A stretch of DNA of 8,021 nt from an uncultured Roseburia sp. (GCA_945928585.1 CAMENQ010000097.1:1-8021), one strand, 5' to 3'. Positions 1-5,777 are shown, counted from the first letter of the stretch. Translations and numbers: made by a program. Notes: generated by a model from the letters alone, not told the origin.

Positions 1-1
1 T

Positions 2-358
2 TTTTATATTGCATCAGCTGCTACCAGCACCGAAGAAATAGGTAATCCTCCTCACCGCGGTACAAAAGCCATTCTGAACCGTCTTGGCATTTCTTATGAC
101 GGAAAATATGCTGTTCAGATAACTCCGGCAGATTATGATAAATATGACTATATCATAGGAATGGACAGTGCCAATATAAAAAATATGTACCGTACCTTCG
201 GTAATGATAAAGCACATAAAATATATAAACTTTTAGAGTTTGCTGGACTTTCAAGAGACGTAGATGATCCCTGGTACACCGGAAGATTTGAAACCACATA
301 CAACGATATACTTATGGGTTGTGAAGGATTTCTTAGCTTTTTAGATGAAAGGAATTAA
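2..358 (+). CDS. Low-molecular-weight protein-tyrosine phosphatase, C-terminal part (5' end outside window)
   Basis: The frame is open from the window edge to TAA at 356-358 and gives 118 residues, against about 150-160 for the family. It begins with FYIASAATSTEEIGNPPH, the region following the P-loop in low-molecular-weight phosphotyrosine phosphatases, and has RGTKAILNRLGI next. Near the end is DVDDPWYTG, the family's general-acid loop (the DP[YW] motif), followed by the usual C-terminal helix. The catalytic CX5R P-loop should lie just left of the window, so it cannot be checked. The family are cytoplasmic enzymes that remove phosphate from protein tyrosine (some act on arginine). An ATG at 161 is an internal methionine, not the start. 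The gene converges on the flavodoxin gene and their stop codons overlap. Confidence 0.9.
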   Translation, partial: FYIASAATSTEEIGNPPHRGTKAILNRLGISYDGKYAVQITPADYDKYDYIIGMDSANIKNMYRTFGNDKAHKIYKLLEFAGLSRDVDDPWYTGRFETTYNDILMGCEGFLSFLDERN

Positions 359-840
359 CTTTCCTCCTTAAGACTTTCTATCCAGCTTTTAAGTTCTTCC
401 TCACTTACACCTTTTGAAAACCTTCTTCCTTCCTTTAAAACCGCTCCTTTGCAGGAATCAGCCAGTTCTGCGTTGGTTGTTCCCATTCCGCTGCTGCCCG
501 ATGTAGCAAATGGAATTATCTTTTTTCCTGTCAGATTATACTGCTCAAGGAATGTGTTAATGATAGTAGGTGCAACATACCACCAAATCGGAAAGCCTAA
601 ATAAATGGTGTCATATTCATCCATATTTTCTACTTTATTTGCAATAGCAGGGCGCATAGTCTTATTATTCATTTCTATACTGCTTCTGCTTTCTTTATTA
701 AGCCAGTCCAGATCTTCTGGCGTATATGGCTCCTGGGGCTTAATCTCATACAAATCAGCATCTGCAACTGCTGCCAGACGTTTTGCAACTTTTTCCGTAA
801 CTTTTGTTGCACTAAAATATGCTACTAATGTTTTACTCAT
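355..840 (-). CDS. Flavodoxin-family protein (flavodoxin_4 type)
   Basis: The product is 161 residues, a typical single-domain flavodoxin length, with no signal peptide or membrane segment. The N-terminus LVAYFSATKVTEKVAKRLA is beta-strand 1 plus the FMN phosphate-binding loop (S-A-T-x-x-T). YDTIYLGFPIWWYVAPTIIN around residues 75-95 is the second FMN loop, with the paired tryptophans common in the flavodoxin_4 group. FATSGSSGMG around residues 112-121 is the third flavin-contacting loop. Such proteins carry FMN and act as electron carriers or small quinone or nitro reductases; the substrate cannot be told from sequence. The ATG start is supported by GAGGT about 8 nt upstream. The gene lies about 40 nt after the terminator that ends the small-protein gene, and I find no convincing promoter of its own, so it may depend on read-through. 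The stop overlaps that of the convergent phosphatase gene. Confidence 0.88.
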   Translation of the reverse strand: MSKTLVAYFSATKVTEKVAKRLAAVADADLYEIKPQEPYTPEDLDWLNKESRSSIEMNNKTMRPAIANKVENMDEYDTIYLGFPIWWYVAPTIINTFLEQYNLTGKKIIPFATSGSSGMGTTNAELADSCKGAVLKEGRRFSKGVSEEELKSWIESLKEES

Positions 841-883
841 TTATATTACCTCATCTTTCTTCTAATCTGTTTTTATCCTGCAA

Positions 884-914
884 AAATAGCAAGGATTAAC
901 AATCCTTGCTATTT
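884..914 (-). terminator. Intrinsic terminator overlapping the end of the small-protein gene
   Basis: This is a perfect 14-bp inverted repeat with arms AAATAGCAAGGATT (884-897) and AATCCTTGCTATTT (901-914) around a 3-nt loop. Read on the minus strand the stem runs into five T residues. It lies between the small-protein gene and the flavodoxin gene. The stop codon of the small-protein gene (896-898) sits at the loop and the first arm encodes the last residues, so the terminator is partly inside the coding sequence. Confidence 0.75.
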
Positions 915-1057
915 ATGTCACATCTTCCGTAATGCCTGCTTTCTGCAACTTGTTCCTGTTGGTTTTCATCTATTTCAACCTTTATTCTGCTGACACCTGA
1001 CGTAGTTTTCTCATCAAGCATTTTAATTATATCGTCTATTTTTTGTTCATCTGTCAT
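896..1057 (-). CDS. Small acidic protein of unknown function, 53 residues, two C-terminal cysteines
   Basis: I do not recognise a family with confidence. The 53-residue product begins MTDEQKIDDIIKMLDEK, a predicted acidic helix. A short GVSRIKVEIDE strand-like segment follows, and it ends with RHYGRCDINSKDC, which puts cysteines at residues 46 and 53 (the last residue). There is no signal peptide or membrane segment. The start at 1057 was chosen because GGAGG (1066-1070) lies 8 nt upstream. The frame stays open back to a TTG at 1189, but that extension would cross two RNA hairpins and start at the tRNA end, so I reject it. The stop codon lies in the loop of the terminator, which is odd for an ordinary gene. 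Cysteine and histidine spacing could suit metal binding or a redox partner of the downstream flavodoxin, but this is only a guess. Confidence 0.6.
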   Translation of the reverse strand: MTDEQKIDDIIKMLDEKTTSGVSRIKVEIDENQQEQVAESRHYGRCDINSKDC

Positions 1058-1065
1058 TTTACACA

Positions 1066-1070
1066 CCTCC
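1066..1070 (-). promoter_or_regulatory. Shine-Dalgarno that sets the small-protein start
   Basis: GGAGG, followed by TGTGTAAA and then ATG at 1057, fixes the start of the 53-residue protein. Its first G also belongs to the outer arm of an inverted repeat (1070-1080 with 1105-1115), so base pairing there could affect access to this site. Confidence 0.65.
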
Positions 1071-1082
1071 GAATTTATAAAA

Positions 1083-1106
1083 AAGTCTCGCTCGGCAGCG
1101 AGACTT
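1083..1106 (-). terminator. Intrinsic terminator or attenuator between tRNA-Pro and the small-protein gene
   Basis: The arms AAGTCTCGCT (1083-1092) and AGCGAGACTT (1097-1106) form a perfect 10-bp GC-rich stem with a 4-nt loop. Read on the minus strand, the stem ends in TTTTTT, a textbook intrinsic terminator. It lies about 85 nt past the tRNA-Pro 3' end and 12 nt before the Shine-Dalgarno of the small-protein gene. It can therefore end the tRNA transcript, or act as an attenuator in the leader of the small-protein gene. Flanking repeats allow alternative folds (see findings). Confidence 0.72.
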
Positions 1107-1108
1107 AT

Positions 1109-1128
1109 AAATTCGCATTCGCGAATTT
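1109..1128 (-). other. Hairpin upstream of the terminator, possible alternative-fold partner
   Basis: The arms AAATTCGC (1109-1116) and GCGAATTT (1121-1128) form an 8-bp stem with a 4-nt loop. On the minus strand it comes just before the 1083-1106 terminator. Its 3' arm, with the following TATAA, is also complementary to TTATAAATTCG on the far side of the terminator (1070-1080), so the two pairings exclude each other. Confidence 0.5.
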
Positions 1129-1189
1129 TTAGTTTCTTAATATCACGCTGTTGCTTTAGTAATTTCCTATTAATTCCCCCAAAAAACAA

Positions 1190-1263
1190 TCGGGGTGACG
1201 CGATTCGAACGCGCGACCTCTTAGTCCCGAACCAAGCGCTCTACCAAGCTGAGCCACACCCCG
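1190..1263 (-). tRNA. tRNA-Pro, anticodon CGG
   Basis: The minus strand folds as a full cloverleaf. The acceptor stem is CGGGGTG with CACCCCG, the D arm is GCTC with GAGC around AGCTTGGTA, and the anticodon arm is CTTGG with CTAAG around the loop TTCGGGA. The T arm is GCGCG with CGCGT around TTCGAAT. The anticodon is CGG, which reads the proline codon CCG. The discriminator base is A (1190). CCA is not encoded: ATTG and a run of six T follow. The acceptor, D and anticodon stems pair throughout apart from a G-T pair in the anticodon stem; there is one G-T pair in the T stem. A promoter lies within the 3' end of the upstream GGDEF-EAL gene and a terminator lies about 85 nt downstream. Confidence 0.95.
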
Positions 1264-1283
1264 AGTAAAAATACTACCCTTCT

Positions 1284-1311
1284 ATTTTAAACTATTTTTC
1301 AATTAAGTCAA
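1284..1311 (-). promoter_or_regulatory. Sigma-A promoter for tRNA-Pro
   Basis: On the minus strand, TTGACT (1311-1306) is followed by a 16-nt spacer and TAAAAT (1289-1284). The -10 box ends 20 nt before the mature tRNA 5' end, which would give a leader of about a dozen bases. The -35 box and most of the spacer lie within the last codons of the GGDEF-EAL gene. Confidence 0.55.
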
Positions 1312-2944
1312 TACCTCTTGTCAAAATCTTCTCAAATTCTTCCACTGGAACCGGTTTCTCAAAAAGAAATCCTTGTGCTATGCAGCAATTGTTTTCTTTA
1401 AGAAACTCAATCTGTTCTTTATTTTCTACTCCCAATGCCTGACAGCTGATGCCTATTTCCTTTGCAATAGCCATTATATGCTTTGCAACCGGAGTGTCAA
1501 AGAAATGCCTGCTAAGCTTTAAACCTGTCCATGGCATTTTTCTGAGAAGATTAAGTGATGACACTCCCTCTCCGAAACCGTCTGCCACTACGTCAAAGCC
1601 TTTTTCCCTTATACTTCTGATAATATGCTCTATATCCCTGTAATCTGCAATGGCTGCTGCCTCAGCAAATTCTATTTCTATATACTCATGAGGTACATTA
1701 TACTTATCTGCAACCTTAGCTATATTTTCTGCTAAATAAACATCCCCAAACTGAGTTGACGAAAAATTTACAGATATTTTTTTTATTGCTCTGCCCTGAT
1801 TAATCCATTTTTTTATATTCATGCACACATGTTCAAGCATATAAAAATCAAGTTTACGTACCTCACCATTCTGCTCAAGCAACGGAATAAAGCTTCCCGG
1901 CATAAGTATTTCATCTCCATGCTTCCATCTGCATAATGCCTCTGCTCCTGCAACAGTGTTATCGATAAGATTGATTTTTGGCTGGTAGTATACCTGAAAC
2001 TCTTCATTTTGAAGGCCGTTGGCAAATATTCCTTCTATATGCTTTCTTTCCTCAACCTTCAATCTAAGATCATTATCATAAAAAACGGCCGGAACCTTGG
2101 CTACATTCCTTGCTATATTGCAGGCAATACTTATTCTGTCCATAACCTGTACATTAAGCTTACAGCTGTCTTCTATAACATAAAAGCCTGCAGATGCAGA
2201 TACATACACAACATCTCTTCCGGAATTATATACTATCTTTTGTCCTGCAAGATACTCCTGTACTTTTTGCAGATTCTTTTTATAAAACAGAGTAACATAA
2301 TTGTCTCCGCCTACCCTGCAGACAATTTCCTCATCTGACAGCAAACTGTTCAGACCATTTATGTAGGCAAGCATAATGTTACTTCCTCTTTCCCTGCCCA
2401 CCTGATTATTTATCATTGAAAAATGCTTTAGGTTAAAAAAACTTGCAGCATACTGTGACAATGTATTTTTTTCTGCCTGTGTGGTAACATATCTCATAAA
2501 ATAATTTAAATTATAAATCCCAAACTGCATATCCCTATATGTAAGTCTGTCTGCTATGTTCATTACTCTTATACGTCCCAGATGCATATGCAGAACATTT
2601 AAAAATATATTTATTTTCTTCTGCTCTTCTGTTGTCCAGTCCTTGTTTCCTGTAATCTGAAACGCCTTGTAAACAGCAATAGTACCCTGACCTGTAATCT
2701 GCCTTAATGATATATTTCTTTCATCAAAGCTTCCTCCATTATAAAACTCCAGTGTATCGCATGAATTTTCCTTCTCTCTTTCAGAGTTTTCGTATAGCGA
2801 TACCGTCAGTTTTCCTATTTTTAATACCACGCATATATCCCTTACAGCCTCCTTCATATCCGGATGCTTTTCACTTGGAACATCTTTTATCTTCATCTGA
2901 AACTTATCCATAGCCTCAGTATATTTTTTTACATTAAAACCCAT
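1292..2944 (-). CDS. GGDEF-EAL protein with degenerate motifs, probable non-catalytic c-di-GMP receptor or regulator
   Basis: The product is 550 residues with no signal peptide or membrane segment, so cytoplasmic. Residues 1-130 form a folded N-terminal region that may be GAF-like (weak). The GGDEF domain spans about 130-290; its active-site motif is R-V-GGDNY (212-216), so the metal-binding E of GGDEF is replaced by N, and no RxxD inhibitory site precedes it. The EAL domain spans about 300-545. It keeps EALCRW (335-340), N393 in VNFS, K476 and the QGF motif at Q524. It has DGFG (455-458) for DDFG, KLS for KxD (S478), and ALGVE (503-507) for AEGVE. By family knowledge these losses should abolish cyclase activity and very probably phosphodiesterase activity. 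GGAGG lies upstream of ATG at a standard distance. The gene starts 21 nt after the DUF2264 gene stops, which indicates an operon. Confidence 0.9.
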   Translation of the reverse strand: MGFNVKKYTEAMDKFQMKIKDVPSEKHPDMKEAVRDICVVLKIGKLTVSLYENSEREKENSCDTLEFYNGGSFDERNISLRQITGQGTIAVYKAFQITGNKDWTTEEQKKINIFLNVLHMHLGRIRVMNIADRLTYRDMQFGIYNLNYFMRYVTTQAEKNTLSQYAASFFNLKHFSMINNQVGRERGSNIMLAYINGLNSLLSDEEIVCRVGGDNYVTLFYKKNLQKVQEYLAGQKIVYNSGRDVVYVSASAGFYVIEDSCKLNVQVMDRISIACNIARNVAKVPAVFYDNDLRLKVEERKHIEGIFANGLQNEEFQVYYQPKINLIDNTVAGAEALCRWKHGDEILMPGSFIPLLEQNGEVRKLDFYMLEHVCMNIKKWINQGRAIKKISVNFSSTQFGDVYLAENIAKVADKYNVPHEYIEIEFAEAAAIADYRDIEHIIRSIREKGFDVVADGFGEGVSSLNLLRKMPWTGLKLSRHFFDTPVAKHIMAIAKEIGISCQALGVENKEQIEFLKENNCCIAQGFLFEKPVPVEEFEKILTRGIDLIEK

Positions 2945-2965
2945 ATCTTACCTCCAAAAACTAAT

Positions 2966-5071
2966 TTACATTTGCAAGTTTCCTTCTATCATATCATAAT
3001 TAATTGTTTTTACGGTTTTATTTTTTAACGCTATTTTTATTCCACCATAGCTTCCACTGTTCTGCTTATCCTCATATAATATATTGTCTACAGGGAAAAT
3101 TTCTTCATCTGAAAAATCCTCAAGACTTTCCTTAGTAATAACCTGCGATATGAGAATATATGGTGCATACTTATACTCCGTTTCCCTCTTTGTCCTTCCA
3201 TAGACAATTATTGAATTTAAGCTGTCAGGATTTGTTCCTGTGGTTTTTATTATATCTATATCATCCCAGCCATCATATATTGTCATAGCCATCTGTTTTT
3301 CCTTTCCGGTATAATCATGTCCTTTTAGTATAACAGCCTTGGCATTATCCCGTGAAAGCCTTATTATCTCGGTTTCATTATCCGGAAAACCATATGAGCC
3401 TAACGTCAGCTCTACTGTTCTTCCGAACAGTCTCAGCTTATCTGCCCTTATAATACCCTTTGACACAGGAAAATCTGCTAAATTCAGTGCCTGTATCCAT
3501 GTGCTTTCACGGTTTAGCTCATAGTCAAAAAACTGTCTCCTGTATAAAACGCCTTCCTTGCTTCCATTCCACAGTGTTACGTTTGCTTTTTCTATGTTTC
3601 CTGTAGTTAAATCCTTTAAAACATACTGCTGTGATTCAACACATATTTTTTTATTATCTGTTGATTTTTCTCCATATACATTTGGTGATGCTTCCCATGG
3701 ATACTTTGTATTATAACAAAGCTTTCCATAATTCCAGATACCGTGATTATCTCCTTTTTGCTTTACCACTTTTCCACTTCTAAGTACCGTTTCCCCATTG
3801 TCACTGTGATTTGTAAAGCATAATGCAGGTCCATCAAGTACTGTCTCCTTTACTTCTCCCTTATTAAGAATATCCCATGTGCCGTTATTCTCCTTTTCTG
3901 TCCAGAACGGATGATTTTCCGGCAGATGAAGACATAAAAATGCCTTTCCCATCCAATAAACCGACTCTGCACAGGAATAGCCCTGTACCAATGGTGTAAA
4001 CTGACCGTAAAAGCCCATTGAAGGCACACCATTCCACATAAAATCATCTCTTGTAAAAAACTGTAACAGTGAACCTGATGCAATACGCCTTGCAAGCCCG
4101 GGATTTGCGGTATATTTTTTAAGTAAAAGGTTTCCGTCAAAAGCACTGGTTGCTGCATTTCTATAAACATTGCTTCTGCCCCACATATTTGTAAAACCAT
4201 CCCTGTCAAAAAAGTCCGGATATGTTTCCATAAGCTTATTTGAATTTTCCTCAAATCGTTTTGCAAGATATGGCTCATTTTCGTAGCCATACCATACATT
4301 CCATATAGGTGCATATACATTAAATGCCCAGCAGGAATAATAATCAAAAGAATGCCCGTCCCTATACCAGCCGTCTCCGGCATAGTAAGCAAGTATTGCC
4401 TGTCCGTGCTCTCTCATTATATCCCTGTCTATTGTATATCCCTCTTTATAAAGAAACGCAAGGTCAAGCATATTGAAAAGTCTCCAGTTCTGTGGGACCG
4501 TACTTCTGTTGGCATAACTGAATAAAAAATCTGCCACTGTGTCCTTTTCCTTCTTAGTATATGTATCCCAGATTTCCTTTTTACAATTGTCAAGGCTTAT
4601 AACAAGTGCACATGTTTCTACAGTCTGCTGGTATGCTCTAAATATATCAGCATTTCCTGTAAGGTTCTGAAGGTCATCATAATGTCCCACGCAGCCGTTA
4701 AGTGAGTCTGATTTTTCTTCCATAGGGGCACATGCCTTTAATATCTGATTTTTATAATAATCCCTAAGCCTGTAACCGCCTATCTCTATATCCGGCTCTA
4801 TATGTATAAGTGGAGCTGCTATAAGCATGGTTCTGGCAAGACCTTCAAACATCTGTGCCATCTGCTCCAGCTTCAGCTGATTTCCTGTGGAGTTTTTGTG
4901 AGGATATGTAACCTCAGTCTCCTTTCTTGGAACTATAACAGGATCATTAAAATCCATTATATTTTCAAAAACACCTTTAAGCAGGTATTTTCCTGCTTCT
5001 ATCCAATGTTTTCTTGTCAGTCCCGTATATGGGCTTAAAGTATAATCTAAATTTTCAGGCTGAAACTTCAA
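2966..5071 (-). CDS. DUF2264 family protein, probable carbohydrate-active enzyme
   Basis: From the TTG start at 5071 the product is 701 residues. The N-terminal SPYTGLTRKHWIEAGKYLL (about residues 13-31) is the hallmark opening of DUF2264 proteins. The aromatic-rich helical region that follows includes DGWYRDGHSFDYYSCWAFN, NMWGRSNVYRNAATSAFDG and FYGQFTPLVQGYSCAESVYW. This fits the (alpha/alpha) toroid fold expected for the N-terminal two thirds, with a beta-rich C-terminal third. I recall that DUF2264 members have been placed among glycoside hydrolases acting on uronic-acid glycans, but cannot verify this, so the substrate is left open. No signal peptide is visible, so the enzyme would work on imported oligosaccharides. 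The reading frame extends to another TTG at 5092, but AGGAGG at 5082-5087 is correctly spaced only for the TTG at 5071. It heads an operon with the GGDEF-EAL gene. Confidence 0.85.
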   Translation of the reverse strand: MKFQPENLDYTLSPYTGLTRKHWIEAGKYLLKGVFENIMDFNDPVIVPRKETEVTYPHKNSTGNQLKLEQMAQMFEGLARTMLIAAPLIHIEPDIEIGGYRLRDYYKNQILKACAPMEEKSDSLNGCVGHYDDLQNLTGNADIFRAYQQTVETCALVISLDNCKKEIWDTYTKKEKDTVADFLFSYANRSTVPQNWRLFNMLDLAFLYKEGYTIDRDIMREHGQAILAYYAGDGWYRDGHSFDYYSCWAFNVYAPIWNVWYGYENEPYLAKRFEENSNKLMETYPDFFDRDGFTNMWGRSNVYRNAATSAFDGNLLLKKYTANPGLARRIASGSLLQFFTRDDFMWNGVPSMGFYGQFTPLVQGYSCAESVYWMGKAFLCLHLPENHPFWTEKENNGTWDILNKGEVKETVLDGPALCFTNHSDNGETVLRSGKVVKQKGDNHGIWNYGKLCYNTKYPWEASPNVYGEKSTDNKKICVESQQYVLKDLTTGNIEKANVTLWNGSKEGVLYRRQFFDYELNRESTWIQALNLADFPVSKGIIRADKLRLFGRTVELTLGSYGFPDNETEIIRLSRDNAKAVILKGHDYTGKEKQMAMTIYDGWDDIDIIKTTGTNPDSLNSIIVYGRTKRETEYKYAPYILISQVITKESLEDFSDEEIFPVDNILYEDKQNSGSYGGIKIALKNKTVKTINYDMIEGNLQM

Positions 5072-5081
5072 AATACTTTCT

Positions 5082-5087
5082 CCTCCT
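5082..5087 (-). promoter_or_regulatory. Shine-Dalgarno that sets a TTG start for the DUF2264 gene
   Basis: AGGAGG on the minus strand, followed by ten bases and then TTG at 5071-5069, favours that TTG as the start. The longer reading from TTG at 5092 would place the strong site inside the coding region and leave that codon without one. There is no ATG or GTG alternative near the family's conserved N-terminus. Confidence 0.6.
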
Positions 5088-5142
5088 AACAAAAACCGGT
5101 TGTCTGCTTTACAGCTAATGATTTATCTGCATTTTTAGTATT

Positions 5143-5171
5143 ATTTTATCAAAGCAGTCTTTGTTTTGCAA
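5143..5171 (-). promoter_or_regulatory. Sigma-A promoter of the DUF2264/GGDEF-EAL operon
   Basis: On the minus strand, TTGCAA (5171-5166) is followed by a 17-nt spacer and TAAAAT (5148-5143). TGA directly precedes the -10 box and makes an extended -10. The predicted transcript would begin near 5136, about 65 nt before the TTG start. This is the best promoter match in the intergenic region. Confidence 0.6.
5150..5163. promoter_or_regulatory. Dyad within the promoter spacer, possible operator
   Basis: CAAAG (5150-5154), CAGT, CTTTG (5159-5163) is a 5-bp-arm dyad lying wholly between the -35 and -10 boxes, where a bound repressor would block RNA polymerase. A related half-site, CTGCTTT (5104-5110), is an inverted copy of AAAGCAG (5151-5157) 40 bp downstream of the promoter. 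No regulator gene is visible in the window. Confidence 0.3.
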
Positions 5172-5340
5172 TATTTTTAACAAAAACCTTTTAAATGTAA
5201 TGCTATTGTATAATTTTTTTACATATTACGACTATTTATTTTGGAAATTTTTTCCGATAATATATTTAACAGATTAAATGTTATTTTATTAACATATCTG
5301 ATTTGGAAACCCATTGAAATAAAGTATCCAGGGAGGGATT
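5172..5340 (+). promoter_or_regulatory. AT-rich intergenic region with candidate plus-strand promoter elements
   Basis: This non-coding stretch holds, on the plus strand, TATAAT at 5209-5214 without a good -35, and TTTCCGATAATAT around 5251-5263. The CCGATAA (5254-5260) resembles the -10 of flagellar sigma-28 promoters, but the expected -35 (TAAA-like near 5234) is poor. GGAAA-TTT-TTTCC (5243-5255) is a small dyad overlapping that element. An AT-rich hairpin follows at 5270-5300. A strong but orphan Shine-Dalgarno, GGGAGGG, lies at 5331-5337. The elements suggest transcription towards the plus-strand frame, with an uncertain promoter class. Confidence 0.3.
5270..5300 (+). repeat. AT-rich inverted repeat upstream of the plus-strand small frame
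   Basis: CAGAT (5270-5274) pairs with ATCTG (5296-5300), and ATGTTA (5278-5283) pairs with TAACAT (5290-5295). TAA bulges on the left side and the loop is TTTTAT. It may be an operator or a leader hairpin; there is no T-tract typical of a terminator. Confidence 0.35.
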
Positions 5341-5415
5341 AACGCAGTAAACGGATTTGAAACTTTCAAGGTAACTCCAATTCATGCAATTCAAACAGTT
5401 CCTGTCATTCAGAAA

Positions 5416-5610
5416 ATGAAGCGTGATGGAAACAATACACCCCATCACCAGGAAACTGAAAACACAAAAGCTTCCACTTTTTCAGGTGAGCTTAAAAAGG
5501 CTATAGAGAAGACTACACCTCATGACTGTTATACTGTTACATATAATTCATGCATGAAACTGCAGCCCTTCTTCTATACCGAGCAGAGAGAGTATTCAAA
5601 AAATCTTTAA
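5416..5610 (+). CDS. Small uncharacterised protein; true start unclear, possibly a start-less remnant
   Basis: From the first ATG the product is 64 residues (MKRDGNNTPHHQETENTKAS...) ending REYSKNL. The same frame is open back to 5323, just after TAA at 5320-5322. It would add a protein-like N-terminus reading SIQGGINAVNGFETF and then KVTPIHAIQTVPVIQK, with no ATG, GTG, TTG or CTG in it. GGGAGGG at 5331-5337 would be an excellent Shine-Dalgarno, but no start codon lies at the right distance in any frame. The ATG at 5416 has no visible site. A long hairpin terminator follows at 5652-5703, which supports a transcribed gene. The basic, proline-containing N-terminus and Y/F-rich C-terminus recall no family I can name with confidence. 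It is either a gene with an unusual start or one that has lost its start codon. Confidence 0.4.
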   Translation: MKRDGNNTPHHQETENTKASTFSGELKKAIEKTTPHDCYTVTYNSCMKLQPFFYTEQREYSKNL

Positions 5611-5623
5611 TACTCAGTTTTTA

Positions 5624-5650
5624 TATAGGAACTTAAAAGTGTTTCCTATA
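5624..5650 (+). repeat. Short inverted repeat before the bidirectional terminator
   Basis: TATAGGAA (5624-5631) and TTCCTATA (5643-5650) are perfect 8-bp arms around an 11-nt loop, located between the plus-strand frame and the main terminator. No T-tract follows, so it is probably 3' untranslated structure, not a terminator. Confidence 0.4.
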
Positions 5651-5651
5651 C

Positions 5652-5703
5652 AAATAAACAGCCAGGCGTTTTACTTATCAGTAAAACACCTGGCTGTTTA
5701 TTT
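5652..5703. terminator. Strong bidirectional intrinsic terminator
   Basis: The arms AAATAAACAGCCAGG (5652-5666) and CCTGGCTGTTTATTT (5689-5703) are perfect. A single C/A mismatch and then GTTTTACT with AGTAAAAC continue the stem, giving 23 paired positions around a 4-nt loop (5676-5679). T-rich tracts leave the stem on both strands. It separates the plus-strand small frame from the convergent purC gene and should end transcription from both sides. Confidence 0.85.
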
Positions 5704-5777
5704 ATTGTCTTCTGCCTAAAACTTCATTAATTTTAGTTATATTGTCTTTTGTATAATTTGATGTCATACGCTGCGTA

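Noticed and set aside
1058..1189. N-terminal extension of the small protein to a TTG at 1189 (97 residues in total)
   Set aside because: It would start at the tRNA-Pro 3' end, have no ribosome site and be translated through two RNA hairpins including a terminator. The ATG at 1057 has GGAGG at the right distance.
1070..1263. Integration (att) site at the tRNA-Pro 3' end with hairpins as mobile-element remnants
   Set aside because: There is no integrase gene and no direct repeat of the tRNA 3' end elsewhere in the window, and the neighbouring genes look ordinary.
3850..4392. 180-residue minus-strand open frame inside the DUF2264 gene
   Set aside because: It is an alternative frame of a clearly conserved protein, with no own ribosome site or recognisable domain.
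5300..5360. Possible c-di-GMP riboswitch, suggested by GGAAACCC and AACGCAG near the orphan ribosome site
   Set aside because: The conserved GEMM core and its two stems cannot be laid out here, and the resemblance is limited to a few bases.
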